A DNA stretch of 64,000 bases from Acidimicrobiales bacterium (lineage in GTDB: Bacteria > Actinomycetota > Acidimicrobiia > Acidimicrobiales > Aldehydirespiratoraceae): contig JAQWMR010000015.1 of the NCBI GenBank assembly GCA_029246685.1, forward strand, positions 1 to 64,000, in the 5' to 3' direction. The notes beneath the pieces are model-generated. The model was given only the letters and a program-made list of their open reading frames with translations, searched no databases and was not told where the DNA came from. This document shows, one piece after another, positions 50,262 to 59,793 of this stretch. The stretch's first letter is position 1. Each line of letters starts with the position of its first letter. Position numbers and translations under genes: made by a program.

Positions 50262-52147
50262 GTGACCTCTGGACAGGCAACAACGCGAGGACTGAGCACC
50301 CTCGCCAAGATCATCGGGTTGAGCATCGCACTGACGGCCACGGCAGCAGTTCCTGTCGGGGCGGCGGAGTCAGACGTGGAGCCTCAGCCCACCTACCAGT
50401 GGATCGTGCTGCAGGACACGGCCCCGGGCGCGGCGCCGGACTTCGAGGTCGTCGAGACGACCCTCGACGGGGCGATGGATCTCCTGGCGAATCCCGACGT
50501 GACGAGTGTCGAACTCGATGGGTACGGGCACCTCATGTGGCGGCCGACCGACCCCGACTACCTCGACCAATGGGAACACCACGTGACCGGCATGGAGTCG
50601 GCGTGGGACATCACACGAGGCAGCGAAGAGATCGTGATCGCCGTGGTCGACTCGGGCGTTGAACCCGGGCCGGAGTTCGGTGACCGTCTTCTCGCCGGCC
50701 AGAGCTTCATCAGTCCGATCCGCACGTGGATCCGCTCGAGCACGGCACCTCCGTGGCCGGCGTGGCCGCCGCGGACGCCAACAACGACGTCGGCGGCGTC
50801 GGCGTGTGCTCCGAGTGCACGATCCTGCCGGTGCAGGTTGCGCACACCAACGGCTCGGTCCCATGGTCCACAGCCGCCGAGGGCGTGATCTGGGCCGTCG
50901 ATCAGGGCGCCGACATCCTGAACCTCAGCTTTGGCAGCCAGAACAACGCGAGCGTCCTCCAGCAAGCCATCGACTACGCCCTGAGCCGCGACGTCATCGT
51001 GATCGCCTCCGCCGGCAACTGCGGCACGGAGACGCCGGTCTACCCGGCGGCGCTCGACGGCGTCATCCCTGTCGGCGGTCACGACCGTGACCGCGAGCGC
51101 TACAGCTGGAGCAGCTACGGCCAGTGGGCCGATGTCGCCGCACCGGGTTGTGCTCGCAGCATCACCCCGTCGGGAACCGATGTCATGTGCGGCACCAGTT
51201 TCGCCTCGCCGTGGACGACCGGCGCGGCAGCCCTGCTGCTCGACGTCAACGGGCCGATGACCCCGGGCGATATCGAGACGGCGTTCGAGATGTCCGCCAT
51301 CCAGCTCGACTGGGTCGAGACCGGCGCCATCGACACCACCATGATTCTCGAGGACAGCGTCGCCGCCCTCGGGGTCGAGAGCGAGCAGTTCAGCGCCCGC
51401 TCTGTCGACCTCGCCGGCCAGTACCGCGGCGACGTCGTCCGGGTTGACCTCGTGATCAAGGGCGAAGTCGAGGACAGCGAAGACGATCTCAGCGGCGGCG
51501 ACTTCGACGTGACTTGGGACGCCCGCTCGATGAACCCCGGCTTCTACGACGTGGCCGTGGACGCGGGCAAGACCACCCGCTCCCGCACCATCCGTCTGCA
51601 GATCATCGACGGCAGCGGCTTCAGCGACGTGCCCCGCGACGCCTTCTACGAAGACGCAGTGATCTGGATGGTCGCCGACGAGATCACGACCGGCACGAGC
51701 CCGACTACGTTCTCGCCGGACGACAACGTGACTCGTGGCCAGCTGGCCGTCTTCCTCCACCGGTTCGCCGGGGAGACCTCGGGCGCTCCGGCCGCACCGT
51801 TCAGCGACACCAGCCCGTCCGCCTACTACGCCGACGGCGTCGACTGGATGGTCGATGCGGGAATCACGAACGGCACCGGCCCCACCACCTTCTCGCCGAA
51901 CGATCCGGTGACCCGCGGCCAGCTGGCAGCGTTCCTCCACCGCTACGCCGGGCACCCCGACCAGGGCAGCCTGGCAGGGTTCTCCGACGTGAGCCGAAAC
52001 TCGTACTACGCCGCGGCCGTGGACTTCCTGGTGGCGCAGTTGATCACGACGGGCACGAGCCCGTCGACCTTCTCGCCCGACAGCCCGGTGACTCGCGGTC
52101 AGCTCGTTGCCTTCCTGTGGCGCTTCGCCGAGGAGCCCGAGGTCTGA
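50262..52147 (+). pseudogene. Subtilisin-like serine protease with three SLH repeats, frameshifted
   Basis: GTG 50262 starts a signal peptide (ending about AAVPVGAAE). The S8 protease domain has the Asp in IAVVDSGVEPG (about 128), the His in EHGTSVAGVAAAD and the Ser in CGTSFASPWTTGAAAL. Between Asp and His the frame breaks: AGQSFISPIR is in one frame and VDPLEHGTSVAG in another, with one base lost near 50725. Three S-layer-homology repeats (FSDVP/TSP/VSR ... TRGQL ... FLHRF) fill the last 170 residues, anchoring it to the cell surface. Repaired length is about 628 residues. Mutation or sequencing error cannot be separated. Confidence 0.82.
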
Positions 52148-52168
52148 ACCTCTGATCTGGAGTCCAAT

Positions 52169-53191
52169 TCAGAACAATGCCTGGATGCCGTGGTCGGATG
52201 CGGCCACGGCAAACCGCTCGACGTTCGCATTGATGATCTCCACCGGTTGCATCTGCGTCGGACACAGGAACCACAGCAGTCCGTGGAGGATGTGGCGACG
52301 GTACGACAGCCAAGCGGCGTCGTAGCTCGGCGGATCCGCGACGCCGTGTGATGCGAGCGCCTCGAGGTACACCTGGAGCAGCCGCTCCTCGTGCGCCTGA
52401 CGGTCGGCCGGGGCCAGCGCCCCCGCCATGAAATAGCAGACCTCCCGGGCCCAGTGCCCCGCAGTGACGCCGCCCCAGTCGAGAAAGCCGGCCCCGCCGT
52501 CGGCGGTGACGAACGTGTTCCCGAGGTGGGCGTCGCCGTGGCAGAAGGCCAACGGCGGCTCGGCGTCGAGGCGCCACAACTCTTCGATCAGGGGACGAGT
52601 GCGAACCCGGTCGCGAAACTCGGCCGGCACATGGACCCCGGTCGGGCCGTCGACACAGGTCTCCCAGTACCCCTCGGCCATCAGGATCGCACCGAGCGCG
52701 TTGGACCCTTCGAACTGCGGCATACCTTCGACCCGACCGTCGCCCCACCAACCGGCATGGAGGCTCGCCAACTGCCGAAGCCCGTCCTCCACCAACGCCG
52801 GACTCCAGCCCACACGAGGGTCGGTGATGGTCGCGCCCGATGCACCGAGGTCCTCCATCACGACAATGCCGTGGGCGTCGTCGTGGATCGCCGCGAACGG
52901 AGCGGGAGTGGCGACAGATACCACGGGCTGCGCGACGTCGTAGAACACCGCCTCGGAACGAACCGATACGGGCAGCCCGTGGCCTTCGAATGCCCCCTTG
53001 ACGTACATGGCCGACGGAAGGTCACCGGGGTTTTCGGAAAACTCGACCGAAATCGCGACCTTGGTGAGCGACCCGTGGATGATGCTGATCTGCTCGACAT
53101 CGGCCACTGTCGTTCCGGGATGGGTGACCGCCAGGGCTAAGCCCAACCAGGCGGAAGTGATGTCATCGAGCGAGGCGGGAAGGTCGATCAT
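52169..53191 (-). CDS. Phosphotransferase (ecdysteroid-kinase/APH-like)
   Basis: A 340-residue kinase-fold protein. It has an N-lobe YVKGAFEGHG lysine, the catalytic loop FCHGDAHLGNTFV and the metal motif GFLDWGGVTAGHWAREVCYF. The long C-terminal helical part fits the ecdysteroid-kinase-like (DUF1679) branch of the APH superfamily, which phosphorylates hydroxylated small molecules such as sterols. Substrate unknown. Convergent with the protease gene. Confidence 0.8.
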   Translation of the reverse strand: MIDLPASLDDITSAWLGLALAVTHPGTTVADVEQISIIHGSLTKVAISVEFSENPGDLPSAMYVKGAFEGHGLPVSVRSEAVFYDVAQPVVSVATPAPFAAIHDDAHGIVVMEDLGASGATITDPRVGWSPALVEDGLRQLASLHAGWWGDGRVEGMPQFEGSNALGAILMAEGYWETCVDGPTGVHVPAEFRDRVRTRPLIEELWRLDAEPPLAFCHGDAHLGNTFVTADGGAGFLDWGGVTAGHWAREVCYFMAGALAPADRQAHEERLLQVYLEALASHGVADPPSYDAAWLSYRRHILHGLLWFLCPTQMQPVEIINANVERFAVAASDHGIQALF

Positions 53192-53227
53192 TGAGCGAGA
53201 TTGACATACGCCGCGGGAGGCGTCGAC

Positions 53228-53578
53228 TCAGCTCGCTTCGCGGTCCGTTCGGCGCTCGGGCGGCGCGACACCACCCGGATCGTCGACGGCCAACCAGAGG
53301 GCGCTTCGAGCCCGATCGGCGCGAGCACCCGTGAGCCCGTTGGCGACGACAATTCCCTCGATCATGTCGGCGAGGACAGCGGACCACGGACGACCCTTCA
53401 GGCGAACGGCGACCGAGGGCACGCCACGCCGCCGCCGCAGCGTGCGCTGCACCCCTTCGACACCGGGCGGGGCGCGAAAGCCCGGCACGACGAGATCGCG
53501 CAGGCGAGCGGCCTGCCCGAGACTGCGGGCAGCGTTCGCGAACATGACGGACGTGGCGCCCGTACTCCTGGCCTCCAT
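53228..53578 (-). CDS. Conserved actinobacterial hypothetical protein
   Basis: A 116-residue basic protein. FANAARSLGQAARLRDLVVP, GFRAPPGVEGVQRTLRRR and RPWSAVLADMIEGIVVANGL form a consistent, well-structured pattern with strong G/C third positions. ATG 53545 (MFANAARS) is a likely alternative start. Function unknown. It diverges from the RecB-like nuclease gene across a 39-bp gap with an inverted repeat. Confidence 0.65.
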   Translation of the reverse strand: MEARSTGATSVMFANAARSLGQAARLRDLVVPGFRAPPGVEGVQRTLRRRRGVPSVAVRLKGRPWSAVLADMIEGIVVANGLTGARADRARSALWLAVDDPGGVAPPERRTDREAS

Positions 53579-53580
53579 GG

Positions 53581-53606
53581 GTCACATACTGCCGATGGGG
53601 TGTGAC
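53581..53606. promoter_or_regulatory. Inverted repeat GTCACA/TGTGAC in divergent promoter
   Basis: GTCACA (53581-53586) and TGTGAC (53601-53606) are exact complements 14 nt apart and occupy the gap between the divergent genes at 53578 and 53618. It could be a dimer-binding operator for either gene. Confidence 0.35.
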
Positions 53607-53617
53607 AGTCTCCCCGT

Positions 53618-54592
53618 ATGAGTTCGTGGTCGGAGAACGACGTCGCCCTGAACCCCGCCCAAGAGGACGTCCTGGCCGTGCTGGGCGCCAGCAAGGACGA
53701 GCGGCCCCGTTTTGAGAAGGTGCTGCGGCACGAGCTTCGACGGGCACTCGATGACGCGCTCGAACCGTTCGTCGGCCTGCTCGACGCTCGGGCCGATACG
53801 AAGCCCGGCGACAACATGTTCATCAACAAGCACGCCCTCGGACGGGTCATGGGGTGCGAGCGCCGCTTCCTTGCTGAAGAAGCCGAGGAGTTCGCCTGGT
53901 CCGTCCCGCTGGCTCGAGGAACGATCGCCCACAAGGCGATCGAGCTGTCGATCCACTGGCGCCGCGAGCCCGAGCCGCTCGTGCTCGTCGACGAGTCCAT
54001 CAGCCGGCTGTCCGAGGGCATCGACGGGCTCGCTGACTGGCTCCAGCAGGCGACGGAGGTCGAGCGGGCTGAGCTACGAGCCGAGGCCAACGATCGGGTG
54101 GTGAAGTTCCTCGAGTGCTTCCCGCCGCTGAAGCCGGGCTGGCGTCCGGCCACCGAGAGCCGGCTCCGGCTCGAGATCCACGACCGCTTCATCCTCAGCG
54201 GCAAGGTGGACCTCGCCCTCGGTCAGGCCGCCGGCGAGCTGGCCGGCAAGGTCCTGATCGATCTCAAAACGGGCGGCTTCTCGCCGCAACACCTCGACGA
54301 TCTCCGCTTCTACGCACTCATGGAAGCCATCCGACTCGGCACGCCTCCTCGGCGACTTGCCACCTACTACCTGGATCAGGGTCGCTTCCTCCCCGAGGAC
54401 GTCACGGAGGACCTGCTGTTCTCGACGGTCGCCCGCGTCGGCGACGGCGTCGAGCGCATCCTCATGCTCACATCAGGCCAGCGCGACGCGACCACCGCCC
54501 CCGGTCCCGCGTGTCGATGGTGCACAGCGCTCCCCGACTGTGAGGACGGCCAACGCCACCTCAGCGAGGACGAAGACGACGACAGTTGGTAG
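53618..54592 (+). CDS. RecB-family PD-(D/E)XK nuclease with 4-Cys cluster
   Basis: A 324-residue stand-alone PD-(D/E)XK nuclease. The active-site strand pair is LSGKVDLALGQ (Asp about 198) and VLIDLKTGGFS (Asp-x-Lys about 215), followed by DDLRFYALMEAIR. One Cys in MGCERRFLAEE (about residue 79) plus three in CRWCTALPDC (about 298-307) match the AddB/Cas4-type iron-sulfur arrangement that staples the N- and C-termini. No cas, helicase or addA gene is adjacent. The role is probably DNA repair; partner unknown. Confidence 0.82.
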   Translation: MSSWSENDVALNPAQEDVLAVLGASKDERPRFEKVLRHELRRALDDALEPFVGLLDARADTKPGDNMFINKHALGRVMGCERRFLAEEAEEFAWSVPLARGTIAHKAIELSIHWRREPEPLVLVDESISRLSEGIDGLADWLQQATEVERAELRAEANDRVVKFLECFPPLKPGWRPATESRLRLEIHDRFILSGKVDLALGQAAGELAGKVLIDLKTGGFSPQHLDDLRFYALMEAIRLGTPPRRLATYYLDQGRFLPEDVTEDLLFSTVARVGDGVERILMLTSGQRDATTAPGPACRWCTALPDCEDGQRHLSEDEDDDSW

Positions 54593-54598
54593 CCCGAC

Positions 54599-55915
54599 TC
54601 AGCGGGGCGGCGCAGGAGTGGTCGGGTGGACCTCGGCGACTGCGGACGGTTCGTACCCGCCGACCTCCTGGTCGAGGCCGCGGAGCCGGCCGGTGGCCCA
54701 GAGGATCGCGGCCACCACGACGAGCGTGACACCCGAGGCGATGTACGTCTCCCGGGGGCCGACGCGGTCGATCGCCTGGCCCAGGACCAACAGGCCGAGC
54801 GGCGTCGCGAGCAGCAACGTCGTGATGTAGACGGACAGAACCTTCGCCCGGACCGACTCGTCGACCTGGAGCTGGATGGCCGTGTTGAGCGTGGAGGCCG
54901 AGGCGATGTGGGCCATACCCATAAGGAACAGCCCGAAGAGCGACAGGACGAACCATGGTGCAGCGCCGGCCACGACGATCCCGGCGCCATACAGAACGAG
55001 CGCGTTCTGCTGAATGACCGAACGCCGGACGCGGTGACTCATGAAGGCGATAGCCGGTGACGCAACCACCGCACCGAGGCCGGCCGACGTGAGCATCCAG
55101 CCGAACCCGGTTTCGCCCTGCCCGAAGACCCCGTCGGCGAGCGCCACCGACAAGGTCTGACCGGCGAGTCCGAAGAACCCGATGAGGGTGACCGTGGCGA
55201 TCGCCGTGACGATGCCGGGCCGCGTCCGCACGTAGCCGATGGTGGCGATGAACTCCCGGATCGGCCGCATGCGATCGGTGCGCTCGGCGTGGATGCGCGG
55301 CACGGAGATGATGATCAATGAGCCGATGACCGCGACGTAGGTCACTGTGTTGATCGTGAATGCCCACCCCGCACCCCACGCGTTGACCACGAAGCCGGCG
55401 ACGAGCGGGCCGACGAGGCGGGCGACGTTGAACTGGGCGCTGTTGAGGGTGATGGCGCTCATCAGGTACTGCCGTGGCACGAGCTCGCTGACGAACGCCT
55501 GCCACGCCGGGAGGTTGAGCCCGGCCGCGATCCCCGTGCCGACGGCCGCCAACACATACGCGCCCGGTGAGCGCACGCCGGCCGACCACATAACGACGAA
55601 ACCGAACGAGGCGACAGCCTGGAGCGACTGGGTGACGATGAGGATCTTCCGGCGGGAGTATCGATCAGCCAGCGCGCCAGCGACAGGACCGAGCAGGGCC
55701 GTCGGGAGCTGCTGGGCGAACCCGGCGAGCCCCACCCACGCGGCGCTCTCGTTGGTGAGGTCGTAGATGACCAGCGGAATCGCGACCGACTGGAACCAAC
55801 GGCCGATGTTGGAGATGACCGCGCCGATCCACACCGTCCGGAAGTTGTAGAACCGGAAGGCGACGAACGGGCCGTCGCCCAGATTCTCCTCGCCCCCGTT
55901 GCTCTCCTCGCCCAC
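54599..55915 (-). CDS. MFS transporter (EntS-like)
   Basis: A 438-residue, twelve-helix major facilitator. It has FRTVWIGAVISNIGRWFQSV, LLGPVAGALADRYSRRKILI (the MFS motif A region) and a repeated motif in the second half. The pattern is that of the MFS_3/enterobactin-exporter group, so export of a small molecule is likely. GTG 55915 is preferred; the open frame further upstream is antisense of the crotonase gene. Divergent from that gene. Confidence 0.85.
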   Translation of the reverse strand: MGEESNGGEENLGDGPFVAFRFYNFRTVWIGAVISNIGRWFQSVAIPLVIYDLTNESAAWVGLAGFAQQLPTALLGPVAGALADRYSRRKILIVTQSLQAVASFGFVVMWSAGVRSPGAYVLAAVGTGIAAGLNLPAWQAFVSELVPRQYLMSAITLNSAQFNVARLVGPLVAGFVVNAWGAGWAFTINTVTYVAVIGSLIIISVPRIHAERTDRMRPIREFIATIGYVRTRPGIVTAIATVTLIGFFGLAGQTLSVALADGVFGQGETGFGWMLTSAGLGAVVASPAIAFMSHRVRRSVIQQNALVLYGAGIVVAGAAPWFVLSLFGLFLMGMAHIASASTLNTAIQLQVDESVRAKVLSVYITTLLLATPLGLLVLGQAIDRVGPRETYIASGVTLVVVAAILWATGRLRGLDQEVGGYEPSAVAEVHPTTPAPPR

Positions 55916-55951
55916 CGTCTCACCGTACGGGGAAGCTGCCAGAATGCACGA

Positions 55952-56713
55952 ATGGCCCTGATCGAGACCGAAGTCCGTGACCGCGTCGGCATCCTGACGC
56001 TCAACGACCCCGAAAAGCGCAACGCGATCACCCTCGCGATGAACGACGAGATCGTCGCCCAGATCGACGCATGGGAGGCCGACGACGGTGTCGGCGCGGT
56101 CGTGCTCACCGGCGCCGGCAAGGGCTTCTGTGCTGGCGCTGACCTCGATGACCTCCTCTCCGGCGAGAACGCCGAGGAGATGAAGGAGATCTACGCCGGG
56201 TTCCTCCGCATCGCCCACAGCTCACTGCCGATCATCGGCGCAGTCAACGGCGCCGCGGTCGGGGCCGGCATGAACATGCTGCTCGCCTGCGACATGGCGG
56301 TCGCGGCCCGCGACCGGGCCCGCTTCGACTCCCGGTTCCTCCAGATCGCGATTCATCCGGGCGGCGGCCACACCTGGCGGCTCCGCTCGATCGTCGGGCA
56401 TCAGACAACCATGGCCATGGTGATGTTCGGCCGGGTGCTGTCCGCCGAACGAGCTGCGGAGGTCGGACTCGTCTGGCAGGTGGTCGACGATGATCAGCTG
56501 ATCGACGCGGCAGTCGCTATCGCCGCGGTCGCGGCCGGCCAGCCCAAGGAGCTCAACGCTCGAACGAAGGCGTCGATCCTGACGCTCGACACGGTCACCG
56601 AGTCCGACGCGGCGGTGGAGCACGAGATCCACCCGCAGGTGTGGTCGATGGAGCAGCCCGATTTCCGAGCGCTCGTCGAGCGTCTCCAGCAGAACATCAG
56701 CTCGAAGTCCTGA
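55952..56713 (+). CDS. Enoyl-CoA hydratase/isomerase family protein
   Basis: A 253-residue crotonase-fold enzyme. The oxyanion segments are GAGKGFCAGADLDDLL and VNGAAVGAGMNMLLACD. The usual catalytic Glu region reads IAIHPGGGHTWRL, with Gly where hydratases have the first Glu, so hydration may be weak or another crotonase reaction used. One nt separates it from the CoA ligase gene; the two are an operon. Confidence 0.87.
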   Translation: MALIETEVRDRVGILTLNDPEKRNAITLAMNDEIVAQIDAWEADDGVGAVVLTGAGKGFCAGADLDDLLSGENAEEMKEIYAGFLRIAHSSLPIIGAVNGAAVGAGMNMLLACDMAVAARDRARFDSRFLQIAIHPGGGHTWRLRSIVGHQTTMAMVMFGRVLSAERAAEVGLVWQVVDDDQLIDAAVAIAAVAAGQPKELNARTKASILTLDTVTESDAAVEHEIHPQVWSMEQPDFRALVERLQQNISSKS

Positions 56714-56714
56714 C

Positions 56715-58274
56715 GTGGTCGACGTCGATCCCGTCACCGGGCTGATCGACCGGCCGCCGCCGCGGCCGTACCCGTACGGTCCGCGCTCGCTCGCCGCGCT
56801 GCTCGATGAACCGCTCGCGTCCACGCCGGACAAGTTGGCCCTGATCGACGGCGACCGCACGTGGACATACGCCGAACTCGATGTCGCCATCGAGCGCACG
56901 GCCGCCGCGATGGCGGCCGCGGGAATTCAGCGCGGTTCTCGGGTGGCGTGGACGCTTCCCAACTGTGCCGAGCTCCCAGTCGGATTTCTTGCGACGCAGC
57001 GCCTGGGTGCGTTGTGGCTGGGGGTCAACGCTCCGCTCGCCGCACCGGAGAAGGAGTTTCTCCTCGACGATGCCGAGGTCACGCACTACATCGGCACGCC
57101 CGACGCATTGATGGCGGCAAAAGGCCCGGCCGTTCTCATCGACGGCGACGACTGGCGCGCCCGGGTGGCCGCGGCCGAGCCCGGCCGTCCGGCCGTCTCG
57201 ATCGACCCCCACGCGCCCGCCGCCATCGCCTACACATCCGGCACGACGGGCCGACCGAAGGGTGCGGTGCACAGCCAGCACAACCTCGTTTGGCCAGGCC
57301 TCGTCACGCTGCTCACCCATCCGGTCAGCGACCATGAGCGACAGGGCACAGCGCTGGCCCACACGATTCTCAACATGCTGATCCTCGGTTCGATATCGGG
57401 ACTCACCCGCGGGTCCACGGCGGTCATCCTGCACTCCACCCGAGCCGAGGAATGGGCGGCCGACGTGGCCCGCTACGGGATTACCCGGACCACGATCGTG
57501 CCGACCATGGCCCACGATCTCCTCGAGCGCGACATCGATCCTTCCCTGCTGGCCAGCCTGGAGTTCGTCATCGCCGGGGGCGCGGCGGTGCCCGCCGATG
57601 CCCGACGCCGGTTCGTCGAACGCTTCGGCGTGCGGGCGATCACCGGCTACGGGCTCAGCGAAGCGCCATCCGGCATCGTCCGCGAGTCACCCGACGAGGA
57701 GATCAGCGACACGGTCACCGGCTACGCGATGGCGCCTTTCCAGCTCTCGATTCGTGACGAGAACGGCTCGGTGGTCGGCCCGGACGAGGAGGGCGAGATC
57801 TGCCTCGGTCCGAGATCCGAAGGCGACTGGGCGGCTTGTTGGACGCCGATGCTCGGCTACTGGAAGCGACCGGAGGCGACGGCCACGGCCCTTGCCGACG
57901 GCGTCCTCCACACCGGCGACATCGGCCGTCTCGACGCCGACGCGCGCCTGACCATCAGCGGCCGCCGCTCGGATCTCATTCTGCGGGGCGGGGCGAACGT
58001 GTACCCGGTCGAGGTCGAGAACGTGCTCCTCACTCACCCGTCGATCGACGAGGCGGTCGTCCTCGGTATCGCGGACGATCGGCTGGGCGAACGAGTCGCC
58101 GCCGCCGTCGTGCTTCGTCGGGATGCGGCACTCGAAGCCGACGCACTCCGGGCCCACTGTGCGGAGCAGTTGGCGGGCTACAAGGTCCCCGACCGCATCG
58201 TCGCCGTCACCTCACTCCCTCGCAACGCTATGGGCAAGGTCGTCAAGGCCGAGCTCGAGGCAATGCTCGACTAG
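56715..58274 (+). CDS. AMP-dependent acyl-CoA synthetase
   Basis: A 519-residue adenylate-forming ligase. The P-loop-like A3 motif YTSGTTGRPKGAVHSQHN is near residue 173. GYGLSEAPSGI (A5), TGDIGRLDADARLTISGRRS (A7/A8) and the C-terminal Lys in PRNAMGKVVKAEL (A10) follow. It activates a carboxylic acid to acyl-CoA; the acid is unknown. GTG start at 56715, one base after the crotonase TGA. Its stop overlaps the convergent acetyltransferase by 4 nt. Confidence 0.9.
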   Translation: MVDVDPVTGLIDRPPPRPYPYGPRSLAALLDEPLASTPDKLALIDGDRTWTYAELDVAIERTAAAMAAAGIQRGSRVAWTLPNCAELPVGFLATQRLGALWLGVNAPLAAPEKEFLLDDAEVTHYIGTPDALMAAKGPAVLIDGDDWRARVAAAEPGRPAVSIDPHAPAAIAYTSGTTGRPKGAVHSQHNLVWPGLVTLLTHPVSDHERQGTALAHTILNMLILGSISGLTRGSTAVILHSTRAEEWAADVARYGITRTTIVPTMAHDLLERDIDPSLLASLEFVIAGGAAVPADARRRFVERFGVRAITGYGLSEAPSGIVRESPDEEISDTVTGYAMAPFQLSIRDENGSVVGPDEEGEICLGPRSEGDWAACWTPMLGYWKRPEATATALADGVLHTGDIGRLDADARLTISGRRSDLILRGGANVYPVEVENVLLTHPSIDEAVVLGIADDRLGERVAAAVVLRRDAALEADALRAHCAEQLAGYKVPDRIVAVTSLPRNAMGKVVKAELEAMLD

Positions 58275-58894
58275 AAGCCGATCCACTCGGCGATCAGGTC
58301 GTCGCTTCGCTCTTCCCACTCCTCGGCGGTCATCGCGTAGCGGGTGTGGTCCTCCCACACGCCGTTGATCTCGAGGTAGCGCTCGGCGGTGCCCTCGTCG
58401 CGAAGCTTCAGCTTCTCGGCGACGCGGCGGCTCGAAGTGTTGCGGGGCACGATTGCCGCCTGAACGCGGTGGAGGTGGAGTTCGTCGAAGGCGAACCGGG
58501 TTGCGACCACGAAGGCCTCGGGGACATAGCTGTTGCCGGCGAGCGCTTCGTCGATCCAGTACCCGACGTAGCTGGACTGGAACGGGCCCCGCTGGATCGA
58601 GTTGAGGTTGATCTCGCCGCCGAACACGCCATCGATGAAGATGCCGAACCCGTAGCCGGTACCGAGTTGACGTTCGCGTTGGCGTGCCGAGCAGCGCACC
58701 GAGAACGCCTGCGCATCCTCGACGACATCGGGAGAGCCGGGGAGTCGCTCGGGCTCCCACTTGGTGAGCCAGTCGCTGTTGCGGCGACGTACCTCTTGCC
58801 ACTTGGGGAAGTCAGAGGTGTCGAGGGGCCGTAACAGAACCCGGCGACCGAAGAGCGTGCTCACGGCGAGTGACTGTACGGCATCAGGCGTCAT
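58271..58894 (-). CDS. GNAT acetyltransferase (RimJ/RimL family)
   Basis: A 207-residue GNAT enzyme with LFGRRVLLRPLDTSDFPKW, GFGIFIDGVFGGEINLNSI, VGYWIDEALAGNSYVPEAF and VPRNTSSRRVAEKLKLRDEG, all RimJ/L-type segments. It may acetylate a ribosomal protein N-terminus or another amine. ATG 58894 is chosen because it overlaps the ppx stop by 11 nt; ATG 58933 lies inside ppx. Confidence 0.86.
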   Translation of the reverse strand: MTPDAVQSLAVSTLFGRRVLLRPLDTSDFPKWQEVRRRNSDWLTKWEPERLPGSPDVVEDAQAFSVRCSARQRERQLGTGYGFGIFIDGVFGGEINLNSIQRGPFQSSYVGYWIDEALAGNSYVPEAFVVATRFAFDELHLHRVQAAIVPRNTSSRRVAEKLKLRDEGTAERYLEINGVWEDHTRYAMTAEEWEERSDDLIAEWIGF

Positions 58895-59792
58895 ACAGGG
58901 AGAGCGCGAGCCCATCGAGGATGTCTGACTCACTCACGAGAAGCTCGTCGATCCCGAAGAAGCGCATGATCCGGACCAGGATGCTCATCCCGGCAACGAT
59001 CGTGTCGAGGCGTCCGGGCTCGAGCCCGGGGTTGTGCGACCGGTCCTCGCGGTTCTCGGTCGCGACGGTGCGGTAGACGTCCTCCGCTGCCGCTCTCGAG
59101 AGGCGGAAGTGATGGACCTGGTCCCGGTCGTACTCGGCCAGGCCGATCTCGATCATGGCCGCCGCGGCGACGGTACCGGCAAGGCCCAGGAAGGTCTGCG
59201 CCTCAAAAGCCTGCGGCATCTCCCGGGCGACATCATCGAGATACGCCTCGGTGATCGTCAGGCACGCGAGCAGTTCCTCCGGCAGGGGCGGGTCGGACTC
59301 GATGTACTTCTCCGAGAGCCGCACGCTGCCGATGTCGAGTGAAATCGCCGCGGTGGCCTCCTCGAGACCGAACGCGAACTCGGTGGAGCCTCCGCCGATG
59401 TCGAAGACGAGGAACGGCCCGTCCGCGGCGTCCAGCTCCGCAGTCGCGCCCCGAAACGAGAGCTGGCCCTCATCGAGCCCGCTGAGCAGCTCGGGTCGAG
59501 CGCCCACAACAGCCTCGGCCGCGTCAAAGAAGGCGTCTCGGTTCGCGGCATCGCGTGCGGCCGATGTGGCAGTCATCCGTACTCGCTCGACGCCGTGGCG
59601 GTCCATCACCTCGCGGTAGCCCCGCAGGCACTCGACGGTGCGAGCGATCGCGTCGTCGCTCAGCCGTCCCGAGGCATCGACGCCCTGGCCGAGCTTGGTG
59701 ATGGTCATCAGTCGCTCGATGGTCGCCGATCCGTCGTGGACCAGGAGACGCGTCGAGTGGGTCCCACAGTCGATCGCGGCAACAATCACCAT
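58884..59792 (-). CDS. Exopolyphosphatase / Ppx-GppA family phosphatase
   Basis: A 302-residue ASKHA-fold phosphatase. The phosphate-1 loop is VAAIDCGTHSTRLLVHD. ATSAARDAANRD and the phosphate-2 loop FLVFDIGGGSTEFAFG follow, with LDIGSVRLSEKY. It is the short actinobacterial form without the C-terminal HD domain, hydrolysing polyphosphate or pppGpp. It starts 1 nt after the DUF501 gene. DUF501-ppx adjacency is the same as Rv1025-Rv1026 in mycobacteria. ATG 59792 is chosen over an upstream in-frame start inside DUF501. Confidence 0.9.
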   Translation of the reverse strand: MVIVAAIDCGTHSTRLLVHDGSATIERLMTITKLGQGVDASGRLSDDAIARTVECLRGYREVMDRHGVERVRMTATSAARDAANRDAFFDAAEAVVGARPELLSGLDEGQLSFRGATAELDAADGPFLVFDIGGGSTEFAFGLEEATAAISLDIGSVRLSEKYIESDPPLPEELLACLTITEAYLDDVAREMPQAFEAQTFLGLAGTVAAAAMIEIGLAEYDRDQVHHFRLSRAAAEDVYRTVATENREDRSHNPGLEPGRLDTIVAGMSILVRIMRFFGIDELLVSESDILDGLALSLYDA

Positions 59793-59793
59793 G

